64,000 bases of DNA. It comes from Cymodocea nodosa (lineage: Eukaryota; Streptophyta; Magnoliopsida; Alismatales; Cymodoceaceae). Position numbers and translations under genes: made by a program. Every line of letters begins with the position of its first letter. Position 1 is the first letter of the stretch. Positions 36,601 through 46,808 of the stretch are shown one piece after another. Where the stretch lies: positions 6,510,001-6,574,000 of the forward strand of contig JAZBRI010000004.1 of the NCBI GenBank assembly GCA_036874045.1, written 5' to 3'. The notes under the pieces are model-generated. The model made no database searches, was not told the origin of the DNA, and saw only the letters and a list, made by a program, of their open reading frames with translations.

Positions 36601-39600
36601 TCAACATGCAATATTTTTTAGGTGTCAGTGTTTGATTCAGTTGTACAAGGTGGTGATGCTGTGTGGGAAGGACTTCGTGTTTATGATGGCAAGATTTTTA
36701 AGCTTGATGAGCATCTTGAAAGGTTTGTTATCTTGATTGTTGGTGTATACCTTCTTTAATGCACTGCTCTAAGCCATTAATTGCTCTTATTTTCTCAATG
36801 TTCATAGGGAACTTCTATCCAGTAGATATTACTTATTTGAAGTTATAATATGATGACATATCTTTTCTCTCCTTTTCAAGGTTGTCAGATTCAGCAAAAG
36901 CCTTGGCCTTCACTAATGTTCCTAGATGTGAAGAAGTAACAAAATACCCTTCTTATTTCTTAATTTCATTGATAATGTAGCTAAATGTTGCCATTTTAAA
37001 ATTCTAGTTCCTTAATTCATAGTAACTTGCTAATTATAGATAGATCAATATATTTATCAAACACATTGGTCTTCCACTCCCATCGTGCTAAAGTTGATGT
37101 ATTGTGCCTGGAACTCCAGATAAAGAAAGCAATTTTTACCACTCTCGTTGCAAATGGGATGTTCAATAATGCACACATCAGGCTGACTCTTACCCGTGGT
37201 AAAAAGGTGATTACTGTTCTCTAGATAAATGCCAAATCTGAATAAGAGAATTCAATTACAATTTTATAGATGACAGAGACAAAATATTTCTTCACAGAAA
37301 ATTCTAGCATCATTAAAATTGATAAAAATATGACCTTCATTCAACTTTCTTTCTCAGGTTACATCTGGGATGAGCCCTGCATTCAACCTCTATGGTTGCA
37401 CATTGATTGGTAAGGAACAAATGGCATCAAAAAAAAATTTCGATGATTAACAGATCCATAAATTTGAGAAAGATTTTCTTAACAGATCCATGTCTAATGT
37501 TGAAACAAGATGGATTGAATGGGAGATCCATGTCTTTTGATGTTGAAACAAGATGGATTGAACAGGAGGTCCATGTCTTTTAATGTTGAAGAAAGATGGA
37601 TTGAACAGGATATCGAGTACTTTTTAAGTGCTCAAATTCAGAAGATAAACTTACAACTTTTTTATGAAATTTGCTCCAAATAAGTGGGATTTAGAAAAGT
37701 TAATCATAACACTGAACACACATTTATAGTTGACTTGTGGCAAGATCTAGAAGCTAGGGATGTGCTAGATTTATTATCACAAAGAGCTCATATGGCATGA
37801 AAGATTAGATATGCTTTCATTATTAAATTTCCATGTTAAATTTTGGAAGCAACTTGTGCTTTGGTTGATTTCGTGAAATATATTTCTTCTACATAAGGAT
37901 GTACATAATATCTTGGATAAGATTGAAACTTAATGTCTCTACTCACAGCCACAAGTTCCATGATTAGCCAGGTTTCAGCTCCAAGCCTCCAACAAAGGTT
38001 GTCATTCTTAGAGGATCATTATGATTCATATAAAACTACCATTTTCGGGAGTTGCAGTAACAAGCAATACCAAATTTTTTTGATTTTCAACCTCAAAATA
38101 TTTTTGAAATGAAAGTATGGAATGTTGAATGATTTTCTTTGAAAGCTGGTGGTATTGTAAATTCATAATACACATTCTATATGAGGTCACCCAGGTTTTT
38201 TTCTGGTTTCTGTGTTGTTAGCTTGGTGAATGCTCTCCCTTTGTTAATAAAGAAGGATTTTTCCATTATCACTTGCAGTGCTTGCTGAGTGGAAACCTCC
38301 AGTTTATGACAATTCATGTGGTATAACATTGATTACTGCAACAACTCGCCGTAATTCACCAAATGTAAATCCTGTACCTTGTAATGCCTGTATTTTGATG
38401 ATCAAATATGAAATCTACTTCCATATAAAATGGGCACTTTTTGTTTTTTATAGTTCTGTTTTATTTCATTGTAGTTCCATGCTTGAAGTGGATCTATGTC
38501 AGAATTTAACTATACCTTTTGTATTAGAACCGTGCCTCATGAAATTGATAGAACCTTTATTTAACTGTCTATCTTCCTTACCATCTTTTATTGCCAGATA
38601 TTCCCAGTACTGATTTCTCTCATTTATGTTTTGCTAGAACCTGGATTCAAAGATTCATCACAATAATCTCATCAATAACATACTTGCTAAGGTTATCCTA
38701 TTGTTTGCTCTTCTCCGATGGGAGTGCTTTATTAGTTTTGCACTGATCTATACTAGTGTCATTATGTACAGGTGGAAGGAAACCTTGCGAAAGCAGCTGA
38801 TGCCATCATGCTTGATCAAGATGGTTTTGTCTCAGAGACAAATGCTACAAACCTTGTGCGTACTTGAATTTGTGTGTGTGTAATGCTTATTAGATATTTG
38901 ACAATTTACATTTGATTTGCTATACAGTTTTTGGTTAAGAAGGGGCATGTTTCCACCCCACTTGCTGATTATTGTCTTCCCGGTGTAACCCGAGCAACTG
39001 TAAGTTCTTTGGATCTCAAATATATGAAAATACCATTCTGATAATCTTGCTGATGATAATTGATATATGTCGTGAAAACTTGGTGTTTCAAATAAGAATG
39101 TTGTCTTCATTATCGAGTTATGATAGATAAGACTTGTGCTCAATTTTAACTTTGGACTATGCCATGTGGTATATGCTGATTTGAATGACATTTATTTTCA
39201 CAAACATTAACTTGTGACACATTCACCGGGTATGAGCACTTTTTCAGGTCATGGACCTCGTGGTAAAAGAAAACTTTTCCCTAGAAGAGCGTCGGATCAG
39301 TCTATCTGAGTTTCACACTGCTGATGAGGTTTGTGATCATTTTGGATGCCCCTAACGTGGTAATAAATGGTTTTATATTTCTTCTCATCAATGTTTTAAA
39401 ATATCAGGAAGAATCTTCTAATAGAGTATAGTGTGGTCTTTTTATTACACAATTACTTTGTCTAACCAACTACAATATCTCAGTTGGTTAGGTAATGATA
39501 CTTGTGGTACTCGTCAATGTTTGAATTTTGGTGAATGTAAAAATTATCATTATCAAAAAAAAAGATTACTTAATGTTTATATAATCACATGCTTGACTTC

Positions 39601-40604
39601 AAAACCTAAATCACTAAAATGGGCATAAACTCAAAGCACGGGGATTCTACCAACATGGTATCTAATAAGGAGAATCCAATAGTACAATCTTACCTCGAGA
39701 ACTAGAGGGGACACTAGAGGATTCAATTTTTAAGTCATTCACATTACAATTTAACAAATTAATCTTCCCTCATCTTAAAGACTTCAGGGAAGAAAGCTAT
39801 GCATTTAAATCGCAACAAAAACATTATCAATATCGAAAAAGATTACCATGCAACAATCTTATCATCACCCATGACTCGCTCACCTAAATCATTGAGCGTA
39901 CTGTTAATTGCTTTTCAAGAATACACTTGCTTTTTTACAGGACTCTTTTCTCAATTTCTTCTTGGTTATGGTTGGAAGTGAAGTATGCCATCGTGTGAAT
40001 CATAACCTATGCTATTGTTTTAGCACGGAGAACGTGCCTGCAAGCTTCCAATATAATCTGCAGGCATGATGCCAATACCTTGTTTTTTGTCTTGTAGGTC
40101 TGGACAACTGGAACAATGGGAGAGCTTACGCCCGTGAGTGAATTTTTTTAAACCTTTTCGAAAGTAATCTGCCATATGTCTAGAAATTGAATCTAAAGAT
40201 TGGTTCCATAACTATTCAATCACCGTATATTCATCTCAACACAATCCATACATACCCCAAGGATATGGTTGCATCACCATTGCCTTCTTTACACCAATCT
40301 AGTTCTTAGTGTTTCGTAGTAGTTGGTAAGGAAGGGTACGTGGTCACACCAATCTAGTTCAGTAGTGTTCTTAGTGGCTTGTAGTTGGTAAGGGCATTTC
40401 TTCCCTCGAGATGGCTGATGATGTTCATGATCTGACCAGATATACTTTGGCATACAGGTCGTAATGATCGATGGTCGTGTTATTGGTAATGGCGAAGTCG
40501 GCCCTGTGACTCGAAGGCTTCAGGAGGCATATAGAAAATTGACTTCGGAATCAGGGATTCCCATACCTGAGTATCCTGGGGAAGCAAAGCGCATGGGAAA
40601 TTAA
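33623..40604 (+). CDS. Branched-chain-aminotransferase-like protein with N-terminal sulfotransferase-like domain
   Basis: Nineteen exons encode 565 residues: 33623-33712, 33795-33893, 34060-34131, 34367-34459, 35246-35383, 35496-35554, 35959-36061, 36322-36510, 36622-36722, 36881-36935, 37120-37206, 37358-37409, 38279-38364, 38638-38691, 38772-38855, 38928-38999, 39248-39328, 40098-40133, 40458-40604. Residues 1-240 resemble a P-loop sulfotransferase fold, with HSWSAPRSLSTCLMYSF as the phosphosulfate-loop-like start. Residues about 260-565 are a class IV PLP aminotransferase fold. Lys413 in NLDSKIHHNN sits where the PLP lysine is expected, and VSETNATNLFLV is the cofactor-binding loop. The layout matches Arabidopsis BCAT-like proteins (At3g05190 and At5g27410 type), whose substrate is, to my knowledge, not established. 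No transit peptide is obvious. Intron 3 has a GC donor (AAG|GCAAGC). Confidence 0.92.
37484..37609. repeat. Three tandem ~43-bp repeats in BCAT-like intron 12
   Basis: Units at 37484-37523, 37524-37566 and 37567-37609 share the pattern AGRTCCATGTCTTTT...AAGATGGATTGAACAGG. The second and third are the closest; the first is 3 bases shorter. The array lies in a 0.87-kb intron and has no coding meaning that I can see. Confidence 0.9.
39465..39561 (+). repeat. Possible tRNA-derived SINE relic in BCAT-like intron 17
   Basis: ATCTCAGTTGGTTAGG closely resembles a tRNA A box. A degenerate B-box-like TGTTTGAATTTT follows about 45 bases later, and an A-rich tail ends the segment near 39561. It is not a functional tRNA, because the B box is damaged and no acceptor stem is visible. 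Confidence 0.4.
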
Positions 40605-42256
40605 TTCTGAACCGAACCATGCAAATGAAGGCACGGCTTTAGAATAAGAAGCGTACAACGCCGCCTTCTTTCTCTGGTACATGCTGGTATGGTCGGTATA
40701 TCTAATATTTATAATCAAACCTATTTCTAAAATTAGGTTACTGCTTTGCGCATGTGATGCTAATAACAGTCTCGCTTTTGTATGGATTGCTTTTTAATAT
40801 ATTAGATTTAAAATGCTCTGCTCAGTAAAAAGTATAAAAAAATTTATTGAGGTGTGGAAATGGTGAAGTTATCGACAGTGAAAATGATGTGATAACAGTG
40901 ATGTTGTAACGGGAAAAAAATTTAAGGGGAGAGAATTAGGCACAATAAAAATTGAAGAGAGACAATGAGGAATTGAATGATGATGGTGGCAACAATAGAA
41001 TTTTACATTTTTTTTTCATTTTACAAACACCCAGTATTTTTGACTTGCAATTACTTATGGCCTATATCTACATTAAGCGGAGTTTAGACTTTCCGTTGCA
41101 TAATGAAAATTATTCACTTAAGTATTATATATTAGAATTAGATGATTATTAATTATTCTACATAAATTCCACAATTCGGTACCATAACAGTGTAGTTGAT
41201 GCATCAAAATTGCCTGAGTTTTCACGAAGAACCAATGGATGAAATAACTTTTTTGGAAGAAAAAACGGATCACATGGTTGCATTAACAATTTGAATATTA
41301 TTCTAACGCGCGTACATCGTTTCATCTTTATTTGAATTAACTTATATTTAAAATTAAGATGTTATTTGACACCATGTCATGATGATTTAGTATCAAACTA
41401 AAATTATCTTAAGATTATTCATGTCTTTTAATATTTTACTCATAATCATGTCTAATATAAGCCTATTGTTTCTCTAATAGTTTGTATTTATATATGCACA
41501 AATTTATCAGTTCCGTGTAATACTAAACTATATTCACATTTATATATCTGTAAAACGTTTAGGACCCAATCACACCTTTGAGAGATTCTTTCAAACTAGC
41601 TTTTAATAAAAATGTCATCTACCTTGGCAAAAATTCTATTTCAAGGTCCTAGAGGAAAATCCAAGGAGTCCGGCCCACGGATAGGGCGTCCGCACATTGT
41701 TTGAGTACATCTTTTAAAAGAATAAAATAAGCTTAGAAAGATAAGAGCTGTTACCGTAGCAATACTTGAGCAGAACCATTTCTCAGTTTTGTAACTACAA
41801 AAAAAGGGACGGTATCATTTCTCAACTTTCTAATCACCAAAAAAAAAGGAGGCGCAACCATTTTTCAGTCTTGTAACTATAAAAAAAAAAAGTCAATCGA
41901 CCAGCTTAGCCACCTCCATCCAAGTCACTCTTTAATTTCTTCATGAACTACACTAATAAAAGCTACCATAGTGATTAGATCTATACAGGAACCATCTAAC
42001 TTGTTCAAATAAACTATTCCGACCATGTTGGAACTTCTTTAGCCTCTGTTACCAAGCATGTCCTCTACAGTACTTAGCGTAATAATAAACACACCCCTGT
42101 CGCAATGAGATTCAGTTTTCAGATTAGATTCTAATAATCTATTTTTTCTTTTCGATAATGAGATTCTAATAATCGATCGATGGAGAGATTTTTTTATCAT
42201 CATTATTATTTCATTACAGATATCCAGTGTGATTTACCTCTCCAGCTGGTAATGTA
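40605..42256. other. Intergenic region between convergent BCAT-like and ISA2 genes
   Basis: AT-rich sequence holding both 3' UTRs and one three-unit repeat (41774-41894). No gene, RNA or transposon domain is recognised. Confidence 0.6.
41774..41894. repeat. Three diverged tandem ~40-bp units with A tracts
   Basis: Units at about 41774-41812, 41813-41855 and 41856-41894 share a CATTTYTCARTYTTSTAAYYAY core followed by 7-11 A residues. The middle copy is the most diverged. Confidence 0.75.
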
Positions 42257-44866
42257 TCATAGCTCTGACCGAGCTTCAAATAGAGCACAGCTGTGTGGCA
42301 GCAATTCATAACTAGAAAGCCCTGGACTAGTGTAAATGTCAGGATAATCATGATTCGTGAAAAATTCAGGGAACGACAGAGCTGTGTCGACCAGGCGCGA
42401 CCAGTTAGTTTCTGAAGGAAGTTGAGGCAGAGTAGCACGTGATGGAAAGTCGCTACCGTTGAAGATGGCGAACAAGTTTCCTTTACCTGAAGGCGACGGC
42501 ATTTCATCCTTCTCGGCTTTCAGATGCATGGCCAGAAACTTAGAGGATGGCTCTTTCCAGTTCGGCTGAGATCCATCACTTCCTTGCCACTCTATATTTT
42601 CCACTTTCAGGAAGTTCTTCATCTGGAGTAGATCGGTCCTCCTAGTTCGAAGAGAGCTTAAAAACGCAATAAACTGCACGAGTTCGGTACTAAAGCCAGT
42701 TCCCAAACAACTCCAATCGAAAGGCTCAGGCTCCCTTGGACGGGAGGAGCCGCATTCATCCCCCATATTTAGGACGGGTACGCCAAGTGATATGAACAAG
42801 ATAAAAAGGAAATTCCGTATCTGTCTGAGCCGGACGACTTTATCATTCCCAGGACCTTCTTCCCCAACAAAGTTCCAACTTTTTATTTCCGAAACGAACT
42901 CATTCCTACCAACAAAATTGAAGGAAAATGCTGGGCCCCTGCAATCCCAAAAAATATCTCCACTTCCGCAGAGACGGGTTGCAAGATCGCTAAGCAGACC
43001 CTCGCCCCTCAAAAAGTTCCCCACATCAGTGCAAAACCTTGAATTCATTTCTGCCCATCTTTTCCAATGAGGGAAATTGACCTTTTTGTACGAACCGTCC
43101 ACTGGGGACCAGAAGTCTGCGATAAGCTTGGTCTTGGAAAGCAATGGATCAAGTGCTATAGATTCAAGCAACGGTGGATGGGATAAATATGAGCCGTCAC
43201 AACCCTGAAGCAATGCCGAAGCGTCGACGAAACAGAAACCATCGACGTGAAATTCAGCAACCCAATATTGCAGACTATCCAATATCATCCTCTGGACGGT
43301 AGGATTATTGCAGTTCAACGCGTTATGGTCTCCCGTCCCCACATTTCCTTGGACAATATAATAGGCCGAATTATCAATTCCACGAAATGTGATCATCTGA
43401 CAGGCAGCATCTCCCCCTTCGGCGGTACGAGCGAAGACAACTTCCAGAAGAACCTCTATGCCTTCACCATGCAATGCTTTAACCATTTTTTTCATGGAAA
43501 GGATGGCCGACGAGCCATCTTTGTCAGGTCCATAGGTACTCATCGGGGAAAAGAAATGATATGGAAAGTAAGGACCTTTCTTCCGATCAAACGAGAAAAT
43601 AGGCTCCAGCAATATTGCATTCACGCCAAGACTTTTGAAATGATGTAATTTCTCGGATAGACCGGAAAAGGTGCCTGCAAGATTCCCAGGTAGCCGACTA
43701 GTAGATGCGTGTTGGGTAAACAAACCTACGCTTAAATGGTAAACCACCAGTTTCTCCGTTGGCAGCTGTGGATGAACATCACCACCCCAGTCAAAGAAGG
43801 CCTCCTGATCTACGGCACCAAGGCATTTAGTCAGGGACACAGAGACAGAGTCTTCTTCTTCTTCAGGAACGAAATTTCTTAATATTCTGGCATACGGGTC
43901 CAGAAGCACATATCGCATGTGAAATCTACTCCCCGTATCCCAGAGCACATTTCCTCGAAAACGGTAGCCGTAGCTCAGGTAGTTACGATGACAGTGAGGC
44001 ACGGAGACATGCCAGATGTCACCTGTGCGATTAACATACGGGTCCAGAGCAATCTCCAATGAGGCCTCTTTTGATGCGCCACGGTACAGGCATAAGATAA
44101 CTCCTTCAGCCTTGCTGGAGAAGATGGAGAAGTTAGCCGATCCACCGTTAGAACAAGAAACACCCAGTGGCATGGGGCTTCCTCGGCCAATGCCGACAGG
44201 GATGCGGAAGTCTGTCTTCCTGTGAGTCGTGATGCCGGCAGCGGCGAAGGCAGACGTGTGAAACAAAAAGGAGAGGTGGAAAGGTGCTTCGCCGGCGTCG
44301 AATTCCAAGTTCGCAACCAAAGCCCTTTGACTGAATGGCACACAAAGGGTGTTGTCGTCCCCTTGTTCTTCTGACGTGAAAGTGAAATGGCCGGGACAGG
44401 AACGGAGGAGCTGCACAGAACCTTGGGCGATGGCAACAGATGGATCGAATCTGAACATTACCCAATTCAGAACAATTTCATCGTCAACCGTGGACAAGGG
44501 CGCGACCTCCACATTTACGACATACTTGGCTTGCGTTTCCCAAACCGATACTCTCACCAACCCACCAGTTTCGGCCCTAAACAAGTAGGAAAGCTGCCTT
44601 CGAGCTTCTATGGTTTTACCTCCCGCTAGAGAACCCTGCTCCCCTTCTTTTCCAACTGAACTCGGTGCTGATTTAGACTTGCTGTTGTGTGGAGGATTGT
44701 GAACAAATACAGCATGTACACCACCATCTCCGGTCGTTCTCAATGTCCTGAAGGAAACCCCTGACAGGGCCGGGCATTTTGCAGGATTTGACGAGGAAAT
44801 TCCACCGCTCATGGTAGGAGGCCAGCTGGATCTCGCAGTAGTCGATAATGGAAGAGATTGCATCAT
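42257..44866 (-). CDS. ISA2: Isoamylase 2-type starch-debranching subunit, chloroplastic
   Basis: An intronless coding frame of 869 residues. The first about 40 residues are Ser/Thr/Pro-rich and look like a plastid transit peptide. A CBM48-like N-terminal module and a GH13 isoamylase barrel follow (FSGLSEKLHHFKSLGVNAILLEPIFSF, then the VDGF block). The three catalytic positions are altered: the nucleophile region reads VDGFCFVDAS (Val547 in place of Asp), the acid/base region reads LIADFW (Asp584 in place of Glu), and the third reads VGRNE (Arg654-Asn655 in place of His-Asp). Known ISA2 proteins are likewise inactive and work as the regulatory partner of ISA1 in trimming pre-amylopectin in the plastid stroma, so this loss is expected. 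A possible 5'-UTR intron (about 44905-45122) has consensus splice ends but is unproven. Confidence 0.95.
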   Translation of the reverse strand: MMQSLPLSTTARSSWPPTMSGGISSSNPAKCPALSGVSFRTLRTTGDGGVHAVFVHNPPHNSKSKSAPSSVGKEGEQGSLAGGKTIEARRQLSYLFRAETGGLVRVSVWETQAKYVVNVEVAPLSTVDDEIVLNWVMFRFDPSVAIAQGSVQLLRSCPGHFTFTSEEQGDDNTLCVPFSQRALVANLEFDAGEAPFHLSFLFHTSAFAAAGITTHRKTDFRIPVGIGRGSPMPLGVSCSNGGSANFSIFSSKAEGVILCLYRGASKEASLEIALDPYVNRTGDIWHVSVPHCHRNYLSYGYRFRGNVLWDTGSRFHMRYVLLDPYARILRNFVPEEEEDSVSVSLTKCLGAVDQEAFFDWGGDVHPQLPTEKLVVYHLSVGLFTQHASTSRLPGNLAGTFSGLSEKLHHFKSLGVNAILLEPIFSFDRKKGPYFPYHFFSPMSTYGPDKDGSSAILSMKKMVKALHGEGIEVLLEVVFARTAEGGDAACQMITFRGIDNSAYYIVQGNVGTGDHNALNCNNPTVQRMILDSLQYWVAEFHVDGFCFVDASALLQGCDGSYLSHPPLLESIALDPLLSKTKLIADFWSPVDGSYKKVNFPHWKRWAEMNSRFCTDVGNFLRGEGLLSDLATRLCGSGDIFWDCRGPAFSFNFVGRNEFVSEIKSWNFVGEEGPGNDKVVRLRQIRNFLFILFISLGVPVLNMGDECGSSRPREPEPFDWSCLGTGFSTELVQFIAFLSSLRTRRTDLLQMKNFLKVENIEWQGSDGSQPNWKEPSSKFLAMHLKAEKDEMPSPSGKGNLFAIFNGSDFPSRATLPQLPSETNWSRLVDTALSFPEFFTNHDYPDIYTSPGLSSYELLPHSCALFEARSEL

Positions 44867-45409
44867 GGAAATGTGAAGATGGGGTTTAGCCGAAGATGAA
44901 ATGACTGCCTCAGTCCGTTAAGAACAAGGCAAGAGCTGAACGATCTTCTTCTTCGTATAGAAAATGAATATCAACAACGATCCGAGCAGAAAACAAAGAT
45001 CGAGGATGAAAGAGAAATCGAAACAGAGGGAGTGGTGCGAATGCAAATTCTAAGGTAAATAAAGTACGATCGAAAGAAAAAGTAATCGACGAATGAATGA
45101 AGTGGAGGTAAAGAGACCGTACCAGCGAAGGCGACGATGGGAAGGAACTAGGGATGAGTGCAGAGTGCGACGGCACGAGGAGAGTGGGAAGGAGGAGAGG
45201 GTCGGTCGAATTGGAATTTATTTACGAGCGTGACTTAGTAATTAAATCATTTCACGTGAGGGAGAGAAAAATAAAAATCTCACTACCAAACCCAGAAAAT
45301 CAAGCTCAGCATGATCCATGCTGGTAAAAAAAAAAAAAACACAAACCACTATTATTCCAAGCACAAGAACGAAGAAGAAGATTCTAGAACCTGACTGATG
45401 ACCCCGAAA
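44867..45409 (-). promoter_or_regulatory. ISA2 5' leader and promoter region
   Basis: Lies between the ISA2 start codon and the stop of the upstream F-box pseudogene on the same strand. It contains a candidate leader intron with donor at 45122/45121 and acceptor at 44905, read on the reverse strand. No gene of its own is recognised. Confidence 0.4.
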
Positions 45410-46146
45410 TCAGCGGTCGTCGTCATCCCCGCCCTCGTCGTCGCCGGTGAGATGAGCTGGCCAGCAATACCCGTGGAGGTGTCCGTTCACGCAGACGAAG
45501 TAGTCCAGGCACCCGTCCACCGACCCCAACCTCCTTGAGGTGAGGCGCTCCTTGGCACCAGCCCCGCCGCCGTCATGCTCCAAACCCTCGCCCCGCAGTA
45601 GGGGTACCTCACCCTCCCGTTCAGCTCCGCCCTGCTCTCCACCAGCACCGCCCTCGTCTTGGACCTCACGAACCCCCCAAACACGCCTCTGTATACCCCC
45701 ACGTCGTCCGACGCCTCCTCCGCCCGCTCTGCACCTCCTTCGAGAACCGCGACGGGCCAACGAAGTGTCCGGGGCAGGGGCGGGACACGCGCAAGTTCTG
45801 GCCAGCCGAGAATCCACAGCAGTGGAAGAAGAGCTTCGCCAGGGCCTGCCACCACCCGCCGCCCATCGTCCCCCGGGCCACCAGCAAGGGTACCATGGTC
45901 GGGGCGCGAGCGTAGCACAGCTTCCTCCACAGCCCGGAGGCGACGGCTCACGCAGGCCACCAGGGACAAGACGCGTGGGTCCCAGTTGATGGACCGGAAC
46001 GCCAATGTCAGCACCCGCTCGTCCATGATCCCCGTGTTCTCTCCGTCGCTCGCGCTGGTTTTGGTTCCGCCGTCGTTGTCATCGCCGCCGTTTGTCTTCT
46101 GACTCTTCGCCCGAGGTTGCAACATTCCCCGCTCAGACTCCAGCAC
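45410..46146 (-). pseudogene. EID1-like F-box gene, broken
   Basis: Reverse-strand frames match the plant EID1-like (EDL3-type) F-box protein in order: MDERVLTLAFRSINWDPRVL (F-box, from about 46026), WRKLCYARAPTMVP, GGGWWQALAKLFFHCCG, CPGHFVGPSRFSK, DVGVYRGVFGGFVRSKTRA, VRYPYCGARVWSMTAAGLVP, SRRLGS and YFVCVNGHLHGYCW. The pieces fall in different frames, with at least three shifts: near 45930 (about six codons between RRLRA and LWRKLC reduced, out of frame), near 45730 (about 20 codons missing after RFSK) and near 45540. No single frame covers the protein. The missing family blocks argue for a true pseudogene over sequencing slips, though the GC-rich context leaves assembly error possible. 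An intact member is an SCF subunit in phytochrome or ABA signalling. Single-exon structure fits the family. Confidence 0.75.
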
Positions 46147-46726
46147 CCTCGCAGATAAATATTCGTTCAGCTTATCTATTAGTTAAGCGAGTATATATAA
46201 TAAATAAATAAATAAAAAGGGACGAAAGGAGTTCTGGAGTGTACGTAGACTCGATGGTGATGGGAATGGGGCGCGCTCATTCGCTTTATCAACGATAAAT
46301 ATAAATATAAATAAATAATATATATATAAACGGTATACCTGTTAGTTACATCCTGTAGCTGGTTCTTACTTCGCCGACAACATCGCACGAGATCGTGAAG
46401 GAGGTGAGGGAACCCAAAAACGATGCACCCACGATGGAAGTTTATTATTATTATTTCCATGATTCCTCCATCTCCCTTTTTTTTTTATTTTTACCTTTTC
46501 GCTTTTTTGTTCTCCCCGAAAAACTAGGATGATGGACGGCTCTCGAAAAGCTCCTCTTTCCAGCTCATTCATGACGCCTCCTTCCTCCTCTTCTTCTCCT
46601 CCTCCCCCTCCTCCTCCCCCCCTCCCGACGGCAACAATTGCTACTTACGGACTTGATTATTTGATGACGGCATTGCTTCCATCTTTCTTGCCTCTGTCTT
46701 CCTTCTTCTCACGCTCTCAGCAGGCG

Positions 46727-46785
<59 letters not shown>

Positions 46786-46808
46786 GTCGTCGTCGTTGTC
46801 TGGGGTGC
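46147..46808. promoter_or_regulatory. OSCA/CSC1 promoter and 5' leader
   Basis: Between the F-box pseudogene (-) and the OSCA start (+). TA-rich sequence (46310-46330) gives way to a pyrimidine-rich leader with CTC repeats (about 46570-46622) and a (GTC)n tract (46728-46800) ending 8 bases before the start codon. An upstream ATG at 46529 opens a 186-codon out-of-frame ORF across the OSCA start. Confidence 0.5.
46728..46800. repeat. (GTC)n microsatellite directly before the OSCA start codon
   Basis: About 24 near-perfect GTC units with a few GTT interruptions. It ends 8 bases before the ATG at 46809 and so probably lies in the 5' UTR, where repeat length could affect leader structure. Confidence 0.95.

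Noticed and set aside
39465-39561. tRNA gene
   Set aside because: A-box-like sequence is present but the B box is damaged and no acceptor stem can be formed; better read as a SINE relic.
45540-46102. Forward ORFs of about 148 codons over the F-box region
   Set aside because: Antisense shadows of GC-rich F-box sequence with Pro/Arg-rich translations.
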